Origin: Paraphysoderma sedebokerense
Taxonomy: Eukaryota; Blastocladiomycota; Physodermatomycetes; Physodermatales; Physodermataceae
Reading direction: 5' to 3'
Assembly (NCBI GenBank): GCA_025602915.1
Contig: JAHLJZ010000006.1
Location: 124,001-188,000 of the forward strand
DNA length: 64,000 nt
Part shown: positions 25,721 through 39,394 of the stretch, in pieces
Layout: the number at the start of each line of letters is the position of its first letter
Numbering within the stretch: position 1 is the stretch's first letter
Translations under genes and position numbers: made by a program
Notes under the pieces: model-generated
Told to the model about the DNA's origin: nothing
The model's database searches: none
Seen by the model: the letters and a program-made list of their open reading frames with translations, nothing else

Positions 25721-28108
25721 TCATCGCTTTCTCCGTTTCTTTCCTTTCACTTTTCCCGGCTCACTTTCTTCATCACTGCCCCTTTTTGCTGCGATATTAA
25801 CCTTATCCTTAAATTCCTCCACGACCCAGTTTTCTAAGATTTCTGCCTCATGTTGCTCGGGGTACATAATTTGATATTCGATCACTTTGTCAAGTACCGT
25901 CTTGATTTCTGGACCGGGCGAAAGAGCTAAGAGTGATTGGACTTTCGAACCCTGTAAATCATCGGATATGTGGACGTCAGATCGCCGAAAACGCAACTGA
26001 AGGCTTTAAAAGCAGGCGATAATATGAAATGACATACACTAAGTAAAGAATTTAAATTCCAAATTTGCTCCAGTTTCAAGTTTTTGATATCACCCCATAA
26101 CTCATCGTGCAGTTTCAAAATCGCGATTACCTCATGATTGTCATCATCCCATGATGGTGAATCTTCCTCTTGAACGATACACTCAAGTTTATCGGATACC
26201 GTGTACTTAAACAACGGAGCAAGAAGAAGCGTAAGATTTAGTACGATAGTAATCGGATACAGACTTCCAATTATATTCTTTGGAAGTGCAAGTGATCGGA
26301 TTAAATTGCCTAGTTGTAGGCGATTTTCTGGGTGATCTTTGCTCATTGAAGACGAAAAGAGAGCAGAAAGAGTAGTCTGTAGGGCTGACAAATCTGATAA
26401 AATCTTGGTACTCATATCAGCATCGTGAGTCGATAATTTCAATGAGTTTTTAACGATTAGATGACTAGATACTGTGATGGTGTCCGGCCTGTTCGGTTTG
26501 GCTTGATATTTGTAATGACGATATGGGGACAAGGCAGCACAAAGATATAAAAGTCGAAGTGATGGTGATGAATGTGAGAACAGAGGAGCTGAAAGTAGAG
26601 CTGAAAGGTGGGTAAAACGAGAAGGGAGATTCGACAGCAACCTTCGAAAAATTGTAAGGAATTACAATAACCTAATCGGATATCCGAGTAAGAATTGCAT
26701 ACCATTTTATTGTGGCGGTCGCTTGAGAAGCTTTGTCATGGATGTTGATTTCGGAACCACCCAACTCACACATGTTGTCATTATACAGCCGAATTTCTGG
26801 TGGTATCAAGAAAGTGGCACGGTAGATTCCAAGATTGTCAATCAAGGAGATAGCGTGATTTGGATTTTTGCCTGTTGCTTTCTGTCAGTATACGGGAAAC
26901 GGGACTCTTGGGCCGAGGACTATGTAGTGAGACCTTTCAACATTTTGTTCAATTCCGTCCCAATGCGTTCTTTACTAATTTTGGATATCAAAGCTCCCTT
27001 AAAGAAACGAATCGATGAGCGATGGATAGTATGACAACTTGAAACATGATGTCGTACCTGAATCTTCGGATCTCCAACACTATTGCAAATTTCATCAACC
27101 AGCCGAAACCCAAATCTGCTGGCGAAGCGAACTACACGTAAAATGCGAAGGGGGTCATCATCAAAGGTTTGAAAAGCAGGCAAGGGTGTTCGAATGACAT
27201 GGTTCGAAAGGTCCGACAGGCCGTGGTTTGTATAATCCTCGATGGCATTGGTATGGATATTATAAAATAAAGCGTTAATGGTGCAATCCCGGCGAAGAGC
27301 ATCCTGTTCTGGCGTTCCAAATTCCTTCAAACGCAATAACGTACAAAAAGAGTGAGTTGAGTTTTTCAAGAGCTGATTGAATAGGACAAACTTCAGCACT
27401 TACTACATCCGTCGGAATACGACTATCGGCGTTGTACGTCTCGCTTCGAAGGTTGACAAAATCTATATGCATACCAAAAAATTTGGCCGTAGCCGTTTCC
27501 AAATGCTTCGATTTTGACGGATTTGAACTAATTTTTGCAATGTGACGGCCATGATGATTTTCATGGCGCACGGTATTTTCATCTGAAATAGCAGATTTTG
27601 TAGTGGAAAGATACTCATTAACATATTTCGCAAAATCGAAGCCCATCATAGTATCCAAAGCCACATCTACATCGTCGCAGTCTAGCCCTAATAACTGCCG
27701 ATGTGGACTATGTCAATGATTGTCACGCAGGTCTGGTATTCAGCCACCGAAGATGTACAACTTTACCTTGTCTCTGACCCAACCACCAGCAATCCTGCAT
27801 TGTACAGGTTTTAAGTCTGGATAGGTCTTTTTAACGTACGCTGTGGTCTCAATCAATAATTGACACAACTGCTGTTCCTTTGGATTAAGGACGATAGACA
27901 TTGGCTGTCGGGTAAATGGATGCGAGGCCATTGTTGTAGCGATTTTTGGGGATGAGCGTTCAAAAGATGTAAAATACTTTGGGGGAATCACCGTCTTGGG
28001 AACAATGGAAGAATGCACAGGGGTTGCGGGAGATAGCGAATGACGACAAATACGAGACACTACAGGGGTCAAAGTGCGCAGAAAAAGTGGAGATGAACTG
28101 CTCCACAT
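25721..28108 (-). CDS. CCA1: CCA-adding tRNA nucleotidyltransferase
   Basis: The enzyme adds or repairs the 3' CCA of tRNAs without a template; in fungi one gene serves cytosol, nucleus and mitochondria. Seen in order: CRIAGGWVRDK then LLGLDCDDVDVAL (catalytic Asp pair), MHIDFVNLRSETY, FGTPEQDALRRDCTINALFY, IEDYTNHGLSDL, DDPLRILRVVRFASRFGFRL, then a helical C-terminal region. This is the class II nucleotidyltransferase layout. The N-terminus from 28108 (MWSSSSPLFLRTLTPVVSRI) is basic and Ser-rich with no acids, a plausible mitochondrial presequence; an internal Met (MASHPFTRQPMS) just ahead of the conserved core could serve a cytosolic form, as in yeast. The C-terminus ends VKGKKRRKR, a possible nuclear-localisation signal. 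Several short introns occur. Confidence 0.94.
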
Positions 28109-28598
28109 AAACAGTAGTTATTAGAACTATGAGTTATCCCGAGCAGCACACCACGTCACAGATATGCTAGAGAGAGAGTGAGTATGGGGTTATCTTGTGC
28201 TCAGTCTGATGCGAGCAATAAACTTATAAAGTTATCACTTTTGACTGATAATAATAAGTCTTGGTCTGAACGCCTCGAGAGAGGTGACTTTTGTCCCCAA
28301 CCCCTATTGAACAGGCCGCAGACAATGGCTACTCCGTGGATGCAGAATATGGCAGTTGCTTTCCTCTCCCTTTCACAAATCCCCCTCTTATATAGTCCTC
28401 CCTCAGTCTGTCCGACACTATCCTCTCGAGTCTCGACTAGCGTCCAGCCGATGGCCACGTATTGAACGTCATTCCTAGTTACGGCAAAAGATGGTCCTCT
28501 AATCTTAAATCGTCATCGAATTGTGTACCACCGCCAACTTATGCATGTACCCATCTCAAACCAGCTGAATTGTCGTCACAATTAATAAACCGTCCACA
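28109..28598. promoter_or_regulatory. Divergent promoter region, CCA1 / FN3 membrane protein
   Basis: About 490 bases lie between divergent starts. Short open frames on both strands (about 28178-28465) match nothing. No distinct motif stands out. Confidence 0.35.
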
Positions 28599-31500
28599 AT
28601 GAAAACCCAAGTGAAGCAAATGAAAAGATCCCGTGGAAGTTTTCTTCTACGGAGAGATTCACGTCCTTTCGGTCAGAAATCTTGGATACATAGGTAAGAT
28701 ATTTTGCAATTTACAACCATGTTAGGAACAGAGTGAATCGTGGCCAGGATACAGTGATAATCTGACTGATTCAATCTGTACCGACTTTTTACTGCGTGAA
28801 ATCTATTTATCGTGCAGATACAAAACTGTTCCCGTCTTGCTTGCATTCTGCCTCTCCCTCCTGCTCGAGTTGAGCCCCGTTCCCCTCCTTCGTAGCATCT
28901 ACATTTCCGAGACAGTATATCATCTCCTCACAGCGTTCAAACTCAATACCTCGTTGTTTCTGTATATAGTCATCTCGTTATGCGCAATTTACAGTCTCCT
29001 CCACACCCTCTTGCCGTTCCGCTTGACGGCGCTTTTCTCAACAATATTTGTTTACGCCTTTCTCGTCGAGAAGTTGCACGGCTTTGACAGTCGGGGATAT
29101 TTCTTACTTGCAATGATGGTAGTGGCTTCTGAAAATATCCTTGCGATAGCAAAGACTCATCAACCGCTCCGTATGTTATGCGCGGCTATTGGATTATTTT
29201 GGTTTGGATTTCGTGTATTCAAAAAGTCACGCGAGCCCAGTAGTTCTTTTGTTCCAACTGTTGCCAGTACACCCTCTGTTGGAGATGTCTCAGAGAGCAG
29301 CATAACCGTTCAATGGAATTTAAAGCCAACACCCAGTGGACAAACATCATTACCTCACACAGAATGGTTATCGCAGAAAATCCCTCTGTTTGCACTCTAT
29401 GATAGAATGTTGAATGCGGTGACTCCGCCTGCTCGGCCTTTAGATCCAGTCATTGACGAAGTGCAAAAAGTCATCGTTGAACTTAATGGAGTTAATCACG
29501 CGGTTCTATCCCTTTTGCGAAGAAAGTTCGTGATAATGAACCTCAAGCCTGATTTCGACTACAGCATTAGAATATTGAATCTGACTCGCCGGGGTATTAT
29601 CATACCTACCGAGATTATGAGAGTGAGAACGGCACCTTCAGCTATAATAGAACGACTTACAAGCAACTTTCCAATCGATAAATGTAAGTTATTTTGTCGT
29701 ATATCTGCAAGACACCTGTCGCTAATACAGAACAATCTTTTGCTGTTGAAAAGCTTCAACTGGGCCATCTGAGATACATTCTTACACCACTTTATACTTG
29801 GAGAGTCGAGTGTCGCTGCTCGATTCGAAAGTCTGTAATGATTACGGTGTGGCAGATTCGGCTGTGTTTTGTACCGAGGAATTGGATGATCAGGCAGTTA
29901 AATCAGGTTCAGATTCTGCGCCTCCAACATCTTCCTCAGATGTAGAACAGTCCGCGAAAGATTCAATTTTAGAAGATGTTTTAACTGCCGAATTACTGGC
30001 TGACCGTGACTTTAACCAAGCAGTCGCCTCCCCCAATCTTTCTGAAATGATATCCGTCCGTCCTGATGAAATTCATATGGACATGGCCGCGGAGGAATCA
30101 CCGTCCCTGACACCAGTAGAGCCGGCCTACGCATACAATGGGGAACTTGAACTAGCAGACGTAGCCTTATCGACTACCGCCAGTGAAGAGGACAGCCAAT
30201 CCAGAATCGCCGAACTTCGAGGACTTCTACGTCTTAAATACGGTGAATTTAAATCACTTCAACAAAAAGCCGAAGAGTTGTCTTCTCGTTTATCCGAGCA
30301 AGAAAACCTTGTATCGGCTCATAAAATTCAGATTTCAACCCTTCAATCCGCTATGGATTTGATGGATCAGGCGGATTCAAACGCTGGAGTAAAATTCGAG
30401 GTGGAACAAAAGTATTTTGCCGAGTCAAAGTTATATTTACAATTAGAGAACGAAACTCAAAATGTGCGAATGGAGTTAAACGAAGTTATGAAATCCAAAT
30501 TTGACTTGTTACAAGAGGTTTCAATGATTAGAAGAATGTTGGAATCACGGGAAAACTCGTCAACTCCCGAAACTCCGGCTTCACAATCATCATCTGTTTT
30601 CACAGATGTTGAAGCCCTGTCTTCATCCAATATCTCGTCGCCGGATTCTTCAAAATCTCCTACCAAATTATTAGTTAGACAATCAAGTGATCTCTTCAGT
30701 CTTATCAATCGAAGCAAAATGACAATTTCATCTGACGTTGAAAATGCGACATCTCAATTGATGAAATCTTTCTCTGACAATTCGACTCATCCCCAACAAA
30801 CTGAATCGTCGTCGTTTTCTGCTTCATCATTTTTCTCTCGCCCTACAAATGTGAAACCGTCGCCTCCTATCACCGGCTTAGGATTTATGTTTGGTGATGC
30901 AACTAACAAAGTCTTGATCGACCTTTCCAAAACTTTTGGAATCTCGTCAAACCCGTTGGCATCGGCCATTATACCGCCATCAAAAGCTAAATTGAACACC
31001 AATTTGAGCTCAGTTTCTTCTACCCCACACTCGACGAATGCTGATATGACTCCAAAATTAGGAGAGAGTACTACTGCATACAGCTTGTTGTCGAAATCTT
31101 CTCTCCAAGCTGAAGTAGTGGGGGATAACACCTACAATGAGTCGGCTATGAGCCAATCTCCAAGTACATTTGATATTCGGCCCTTTGTGGATTTCGACCC
31201 ATCCCGTCAGCCATCTGAAGATAATTATGACCGCCAGCAAGATGATTGCCCGAAAGATCGAATGAACATGGAGTGCCGAGTACCGAGCTCATTTGATATG
31301 CTGTTTCAATCTACACCTTTCTCTTTTCCGGTATCTACGTTTCTTAGTGAAGTCGGTTTGGGCACCAAAGAGGAATCTGCGTTCGCGGTGTCCCAGGATC
31401 AGAATGTGATGAGTGAATCAGATTTACAAAATGAAGAAGTTCATCAAAGTTCAGTTTATCCAATTACTGTCGAGGAATTAGTCAGTGGATCTGATGATGA

Positions 31501-33064
31501 CTTAAAATACCCTGCTGAAACATTCTACAAGAATAAGTCCTCTGATGGTCCGGATTACACTGCCCCTACTGATAATGATGTGATTCCACCTACTTTTATC
31601 CCTAATCCACATACCACTCATACCCAAAATCAACTTCCTTATCATTTCCAACCTCAGTCATATCTACAGCAATACTATTCTTATAGTAACAACGCTTGTA
31701 AAAATCAAGCTTCTATTCTGACAAATCCGCAGGCAATTACGGCTTGGATTACACCAGTACCTGCTGACTTCAGCCCTGATCCGAATTTCGCTTTGTCTCT
31801 ACCACCGTCGCAATACTTTGATACTACTTATAACCCTCCTTTATTCGGAAACGGTAGTGCCAGAACTGGCGAGACACGGGTAGGCAATTACAGCAACGAT
31901 GAATTAGACGCCCCGATGCAATCTGTAGCTGGAATAGGAATCGATGAGGAAAAGCATCATCTCAATTACGACTTTGATGACGAAGACCTGTTTAATTCAT
32001 ACGGTTTAGATTACGAAAATGGAAATGGGTACCATGGTTATGACCAGTTCCTTGATTTTGCTGCCTTTTCAAACATCCTTGATAGCAACAGTCATCGTTA
32101 CGGCAATCGGCAGATGCAAACTTCGCATCACACAAGACCACGCTCTACATTGTCGAGCGAAAGCTATTCTGATAGCTTCAAACCGAAGTCCCAAGTGCTT
32201 TCGGAGAAACAATTCAAGAAAGAAACTCGAAAGCTTAATCCTTCCAATCAGCAACGCGGTGGCAGCAAAGATAAAAAATCTCACCAAGGTTACAACCATC
32301 TCGCGGGCTCTCATACATACCATAAAAAAACCAAGTATACCCAAAATAGTCATGGTACTCAGCGACACAAGAAGAAGGACGACTCGGCGAAGCTGGAGAG
32401 AAACTATGAAGAAAGCCGAAACAATCATAGTGCGAGCAGGTACAGCCCTGATGACATATCATCATATTCTCCACCCTAAAAAGATCATTCATTAATTTTG
32501 TGTTCTCTTAGGTCTGAAACAAACCAAAACAGACATCGAGGCAGATCTGGAAAAATCAAAATTTCGCATCCGTCTGTAAATTCGAATGAGGTTACATCTC
32601 AAGATATTATGGATATACCCCAAACCGAAGCTTCTTACACTCCACATGACGGAAGCATAAATGGAACCAAAAACGGTGAACAGTGCGGGAATGGAACTAC
32701 TCAACGGCAAAGAAACTGGTCACGTAATTACCAGCAAAATCGACGTCCCCAGAAAGCGGACAAATCATCTAACAAAGAGCGCAAAATTTCCATGAACGCA
32801 GATAAATGCACTGGGACGCTGGGCAATCACGAACATCAAGGAAAGAAGCTGGAAAAAAAGGAAGCGAAAGAGAAACATAAACTCAACAAAGCATCGTTTC
32901 GATCGCATCCAGATAAACAACCGGGGGATACAACTGATGAGCATGAAAATATCAACAGTGCATTTGATGGGTTAGGAAGCGGGAGGAACATCAATTTAGA
33001 AGTGAGCAAGGTGGAGCAAAACGAAAAGAAGAGAAAAGACAGTAGGATCGGTGTTGCCGTTTGA
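28599..33064 (+). CDS. Multi-span membrane protein with FN3-like domain, coiled coil and long disordered tail, unknown function
   Basis: Four exons (28599-28693, 28818-29683, 29754-32439, 32512-33064) join in frame to 1399 residues; the exon 1 start MKTQVKQMKRSRGSFLLRRD is basic. Residues about 35-165 hold several hydrophobic spans (VLLAFCLSLLLELSPVPLLR; FLYIVISLCAIYSLLHTLLP; YFLLAMMVVASENILAI). An FN3-like fold follows at about 184-305, from PSVGDVSESSITVQW to DYSIRILNLT and EIMRVRTAP, with an inserted loop between strands. Then comes a coiled coil (SRIAELRGLLRLKYGEFKSL and beyond), a roughly 700-residue Ser/Asn/Tyr-rich low-complexity region, and a Lys/His/Gln-rich basic tail. The layout suggests an organelle membrane protein with a cytosolic FN3/coiled-coil scaffold and a possibly nucleic-acid-binding tail. 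This is inference; I cannot name an orthologue. Confidence 0.8.
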
Positions 33065-33802
33065 ATTCTGTAAATACTGCATTCTGGTTGACGGTTAAAT
33101 ATCTTAGCCTAGCTAGTGAAAAATTCATCACGAATTCCCCGTAAATCGTGATTATGTAAGGGAACCTTGTCCGCCGTTCATCGCTCATAAAACTGGAGAA
33201 AAGCGTTATGGCAAAGATTATAGTGCTTGTTCCGGAGTTTCATCCCGGCTGTAAATTATAATTCTCGTATAGTGTCAATATAATCAATCTTGACTCTTGC
33301 TTCACTCAAAGGGCCTTGTAGATCGAGTAGTTCATCAAGGCTTCATATCACAACCACATGCGAAATGCAAGAAATTCATTTTTATTTGGAATACGTCGAG
33401 TCGTCGACAGCAATTTGGGGGACATCATTATTTTGTACGAAACGCAAGTCAATCGGTGGCAATGAACGATAATTTAAAGGAGTCGGCAGCAACCAATGTC
33501 TCAACATATTTTGAATTAATAGTATCGGTGTGGACATTCTTGTTTTGAATTTGCGCCCAGAATGGAATAAATTCGTTACCACCAAATCAGAATATTCTTT
33601 CAATTGAGTCTATGGCGTAAGCGTAGCAAAATATTTATTGTTTATTGAATTTATTCGTTATATTCCTTGCTCTATCCTCGGAAATGGAACAAGGTTTTGA
33701 GATGAATGGTTGACAGATGACCGCTTTGATGCCAACTGTACGACTTCTCGACACTCGCTATGGCCACGCGTTAATGTGATTATGGATTTATAGTTTTTTT
33801 TT
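33065..33802. other. Convergent intergenic region
   Basis: About 740 bases lie between the stops of the FN3 membrane protein and TMA46 genes. Short frames on both strands (60-83 codons) look random. A T-tract lies close to the TMA46 stop. Nothing else is seen. Confidence 0.4.
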
Positions 33803-35343
33803 TCAATCATCGTCATCTTCCACATCGTCCAATTCATCTAAATTCTCAGCCTCGAAAAGTGACTCGTCCACTTCTCCTTCACCCAGAGCGGATGTCGCCG
33901 CTCCTTCTTCATCTCCATTCTCTACAGCTGTCACTTTTTCCTTCCCTTTATCCTTTTTGGACGGACTAGATCCCTTACTTTCATTTCCTTCCTCGTTTTC
34001 CTCATCTTTCCTGTACATTGTTAAATCAAAGGCGTCATCTCCTTCCTCAAAGTTATCTTGAGCACCCGCCAGTTCTGGATTGAACGTGAACAGATCACGA
34101 CCAGAAAGTCCTTTGACTTTACCGGCTTTAGCGGCTGATTCTTTCGATTTTCGGGTGGCCTCCAGATCTTTAGCTTTCTTGTCCAGACGATCTTTCTTCC
34201 ATTTCGTGAAGGATTCGAGGGTGACGGGCGTCAAATTCCCTCCGAGTTTGTGGCGCTGAAAAGCGAAACGTCAAAACTCAGGCACTAAAATACACAAAAT
34301 GAAATAAGTTGAGAAAATCTAAGTTACCTCTGTTTCCAGGAATTCCTCCAGGCTGATAGTCTCTTCTTCCGATTTTTCTTTTTTTTCCGCCTTCTTCTTG
34401 AGAACGAAACCTGGAGGCAAAGCATGTCGGTATTTGCATGAATCGCCACCACCAGGACAAATCCAAAACCATCCATATTTCCCTGTTTCCACCGCATCTA
34501 AGAAATGTTTACAGATCTTAAAGTTGCCCAAAGTTGTGTTAAACTATGTTTTATCCAACCAACAAAAGCTATTAAAAGACTTACAATTTCGGTGGTCGTC
34601 TTGGGATTACCATGTTTACTTTGGACTACTTCTTCCAGCTTCTTTTGATCCCATTTATCCATTGTGTCATTTTCCTTTTCAGCACCTTTACTGTCCAGCC
34701 TCCGATCGGTATACAAATCGATTTTTGAGGTCTTTCGGTCAATATCGACATCATGAGAAAATTTACATTTATCGCCTTTCTGACATTGACCGGCTTTGAA
34801 AAATTGACAGAGAACGGTTTTGGGGTCGACTCCAAAAGGAACTTTTTGCTGTTGAATGGGCTTAAATAGGGCCGCAAGCTCAGCTTTCTTTTGTTCTTCG
34901 AGCTTCTTCTTTTCGGCCAAGGCCAGTTTCCGCTCTTCTGCTGCTTGCTAAATCAATTCAACGAGTATCCGCGATTATTGTGAAGAGAAGGCGTAGTTGG
35001 CACCCAAAGCAAAATGATAGTATATAAAATGAACCCGCAAGACAAGTCAGTCATTAGAATTAGCAACTCGGGAATCTTCCCAACCATCCAATGACTACAA
35101 CTTTTCGAAAAATTGGGAATAGATTTTCTGAATTCTGAAAAAGGTCGTATCAATTTATAACACAACTTATCATACCTGGGCCTTTTTATTGCCCGACTGC
35201 TGCACCTGCTGTGTTACTTGCTGTACAAATTTTTGAACTTTGGCGCTCTTTTGCTTATTCTTTAAACCAAAAGTTTTATCCTCTATGACTTTCGCCTTCT
35301 GTTTCTGCTCGGTTTTCGACGATTGACCTTTCTTTGGTGGCAT
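33803..35343 (-). CDS. TMA46: CCCH zinc-finger translation factor TMA46/ZC3H15 (DRG-family regulatory protein)
   Basis: Tma46 (DFRP1) stabilises the ribosome-associated GTPase Rbg1/DRG1. The start at 35343 gives [20 protein letters not shown], then [20 protein letters not shown], the hallmark of the family. After a Lys-rich helix come two CCCH fingers: [19 protein letters not shown] (C-x7-C-x5-C-x3-H), and a second with Cys at ICKHF, WICPG, DSCKYR and His in [12 protein letters not shown]. The DFRP region follows ([20 protein letters not shown] and [15 protein letters not shown]), and the C-terminus is strongly acidic, ending LDDVEDDDD. All eight zinc ligands are present. At least four introns. 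It faces MTQ2 across a promoter with a CACGTG motif. Confidence 0.95.
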
Positions 35344-35895
35344 TACGACGATGCTAGTGAGGTAACGACAGTTCCTTGGTTGACAAAGTTGGTATTCAAT
35401 CTCCTAAGAAGGGAACAGAACTTTTTCGACAGTCGGTGGTACGATGTCACGTGATTGTCGTCTATTAAGAAAATTACTACTGTTGTCGAGGGAATGATTA
35501 TAGGATGATAAACCTATATATTGAATTTAATTATGAGTTATTAATATGTTTCACAGAAGTATGTTTGAATTATGATTATATTATCTAATGTATCCAAGTC
35601 ATTCGAGAATGCCTGGAGCTTAAGCTTCACAATAAGACATACGAGGAAGAAGATCGCAGAGATATATTACATGATTCATACAATTTACAGAAACCCATAT
35701 TCTTTCGCTTGAAGATTAGAAGATGCGCAATAAATGTGGTGTAGTCAGTTAATCGCGGGAAGAAATGAGTGGCTGAATGGTGTTTGAAGCGGTGTGCAGA
35801 ATCTGAAAATTCTCTAAATTCCTTCCTCTGATAGCGATTTAAAAGAACTAATCCCCAATATTGCACAATATTGCAAGGATTCAACAATAGCGGAA
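35344..35895. promoter_or_regulatory. Divergent promoter region TMA46 / MTQ2 with TCACGTGA palindrome
   Basis: 552 bases lie between divergent starts. The 8-bp palindrome TCACGTGA (CACGTG core at 35448-35453) lies 105 bases upstream of TMA46. In fungi CACGTG is the site of bHLH factors of the Cbf1/Pho4 type; binding here is inferred. A minus-strand frame of 86 codons at 35627-35887 was not accepted. Confidence 0.5.
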
Positions 35896-37018
35896 ATGTT
35901 GCCTACGCCCGATCTATCCCATTTTTCTTCTAAGGATTACGATAATGTGTATGAACCTGCCGGTACATATCGTCGACTATTTCATGTGCCATTCTAGTTC
36001 GATGACTTAGGTTCGATCTGTTCCGATATCCATGGCATAGAGGACACATTTTTATTTTTAGACGCAATCGAATCAGAATTAGACATATTACGAAAATTGA
36101 AACCACGGATTGTCCTCGAAATTGGGTTAGTTTCCGCTTTTACTCTGAAGGGGCGATAAGCACTGTAGAGAACGAGAGAAAATTCTTACTCTATGCCAGG
36201 TGAAATTCGTTGTATTTTTCTACGGACCTTAATTCATCATGAATATCTCACTCAGATCAGGTTCCGGCACAGTTTCAACTTTCGTAGCTCTGCATCTCGG
36301 GAAAGCTGAAGCCAGTATGTATTTTGAATCAAATCTTCCGTCGTTTTCAAATGACTATGACTTATGCTAACTTCCTGGTTGTAGTGTATTTATGTTCCGA
36401 TATCAATTCTGATGCCACAACTGCTACGTCTCGGACAGCGCAGAAAAATAATGTCTGTTTCTTCACGAAGTATAGCCATCTGAATCTGTCTACAATTTAC
36501 ATTTGCATTCCGATGTGTTTAGGTCTATTTAGAATGTATTGAGTGTCATTTACTTCAACCATTCCTTCCCCGCCTAGCCAACTCCATCGATCTTCTTCTT
36601 TTTAACCCTCCCTATGTCGTTACACCTTCCTCCGAAGTCGGTTCAACAGATATCACGGCGTCATGGGCAGGCGGTATTAATGGAAGGGAGGTAATTGATA
36701 GGCTACTACCAACAATACAGAATATTCTCAGTCCCAGGGGCATATTCTACTTAGTCGTCATCGAGGAGAATAAACCGGAGGAAATCAGACAGTTAATGAA
36801 GAATTTCGGGTTTGAGAGTCAGGTATATAAACCTTTATGATTGACGATATCAAGTTCCACAATTTAACTATCTGTTTGTTGGTATTTTTGGTCCTGCCTG
36901 TGGTGTTCTTCTCCACCCACGTTTCGGAATTGTTCAGGTAGTGATAACGAGGAAAGCGGGCCGCGAGAAATTGTATATTGTCAAATTTTATAATGCATGT
37001 TCAAGTTTGAATATATAG
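35896..37018 (+). CDS. MTQ2: HemK-type eRF1 glutamine methyltransferase catalytic subunit (N6AMT1/Mtq2)
   Basis: Mtq2, with Trm112, methylates the Gln of the GGQ motif of eRF1. The spliced start is MLPTPDLSHFSSKDYDNVYE then PAEDTFLFLDAIESEL, the usual Mtq2 opening. The AdoMet motif reads LEIGSGSGTVSTFVALHL across an intron, and the catalytic motif is LLLFNPPYVVTPSSEVG (NPPY). SWAGGINGREVIDRLLPTI and FYLVVIEENKPEEI follow, with a C-terminal exon VVITRKAGREKLYIVKF ending at 37018. Introns of about 60-150 nt interrupt it at five places; all junctions tested restore the frame. Length is close to the usual 210-230 residues. It lies divergent from TMA46 and 410 bases before TRM8, a translation-related neighbourhood. 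Confidence 0.93.
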
Positions 37019-37429
37019 GAAAACTTAGTTCTAACAACCTTATCCAAAAATTACTCAGCGAGGTCAGTGACCGGAAGCAATAATTATTAGTCGTGTTCGT
37101 TCTCTGTAATAACATACATTAATCCCCTAATCGTCCAAAATCATGATCGCAACATGCATAATTTCTTTCACGTGAAGAAAGCAAGTCATCAACACGTAAA
37201 GTATATAATTTTTATTAAACACTGGATGTTGCGTGGAAGTTCTTGTATGACGATTTTCACGTGATGTGCCCAAACAAAATGAGCATACCAGCAATGACAT
37301 AATAAGTGCCTCTGCAGTACTATAATGTTTTAAACGCTGGCTTATCGATTCTCGACACACTGTCTTGAATATCGTCATTTATATAGTAGGCATCATCTGC
37401 TTTTCAATTTTGCGCGATCAACGTCCAAG
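37019..37429 (+). promoter_or_regulatory. TRM8 promoter region with two TCACGTGA palindromes
   Basis: The interval between the MTQ2 stop and the TRM8 start carries CACGTG at 37169-37174 and 37258-37263, both as the full TCACGTGA palindrome. They lie about 260 and 170 bases upstream of the TRM8 start. A bHLH (Cbf1-like) site is the likely reading. Confidence 0.5.
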
Positions 37430-38405
<976 letters not shown>

Positions 38406-39394
38406 AATAAAATTGTATTGCATCTAGGCCGAACACTATCTTTGGCGTTTGTGGAACGCGTTCTTTTTGAAGATTCACCAAGTACCCATTAATGTAGTTG
38501 TAGCTTCCCAACATGTTGAGTTGGACTGTGTTGAAATTATTTGTTTGAGTTATTTATTTCTTCCTTTTTTTTACATGTCCGTCCGCTGCCCTACATTTCT
38601 CAGTTTGAGGTTTATGCAGTAGCTCGTTTTTCCCTTTTAAACGAAATAAACCGCACATGCGGAAAGGAGCAATAATACCTGAGTCTAACCTGGTCTGCGA
38701 AACCTGTGTCGGGAGAAGGCGGCGCAAGGGCGGTGAATTATTTGTCGGTGTTTGAATGAGGAGTCGTTCCAGTCGAGTTCATTCCACACCGCTGACCCTG
38801 AAGTGCGCTGAACCCAGTAGGGCCAGGCTGGTTCATGGATGTCGATGTCGATACATTATTAATTACTTTCGACATTATTGCAGATATTCCTTTTTCGGGT
38901 GGTTCACGGATGTTGATGTATTACTAATTCCTTCAAACATTGCTGATAGTTTTTTATCTGAACTTCCTGCGTATATAGTATACACCCTTGACGTTTTTCA
39001 TCATTGGGGCGACTTTGGCCTCTGCCGGGCCTGTAGCAACATGAACTCCTATTTGCTCTTATTGTACCCCTGAGTTATCTCCTGAGCTACTTATTATGCT
39101 CATGTCATTTCCACAAATGGTACAAAACGGGAGGCGACAGATAGCAACAATCACGACACGACCCCCGTTTATCAGAGGTCAGTGGTTAGTCAGGTCTTCA
39201 TCGACATACGACACCGGCCCGAGGTGAATTAATTCTGCACTATCTGCCGTACATTTTATAACCTCGCGCATAGACTTCAGCACACGACTACTGATATTAT
39301 TTGAACCTAACCATTCCGTCTCGCCCAAGAAGAAGGCTATAATATAAATACATCACTGAGCTCTTCCCGTCTCTTTTGCCAACCATTGCGAAAC
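38406..39394. other. Intergenic region
   Basis: About 990 bases lie between TRM8 and the GPCR gene. Apart from an imperfect tandem repeat at 38830-38953 no gene or structured element is recognised; a 105-codon frame at 38756-39073 overlaps that repeat and looks non-coding. Confidence 0.4.
38830..38953. repeat. Imperfect tandem duplication, about 60-70 bp unit
   Basis: Two adjacent copies start GGTTCATGGATGTCGATG (38830) and GGTTCACGGATGTTGATG (38901). They share the downstream order of a TATTA(T/C)TAAT stretch, a TTCNANCATT(A/G) stretch and a GATA/TTTTT end. The second copy lacks about six bases. It is an old local duplication of unknown role. Confidence 0.6.
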
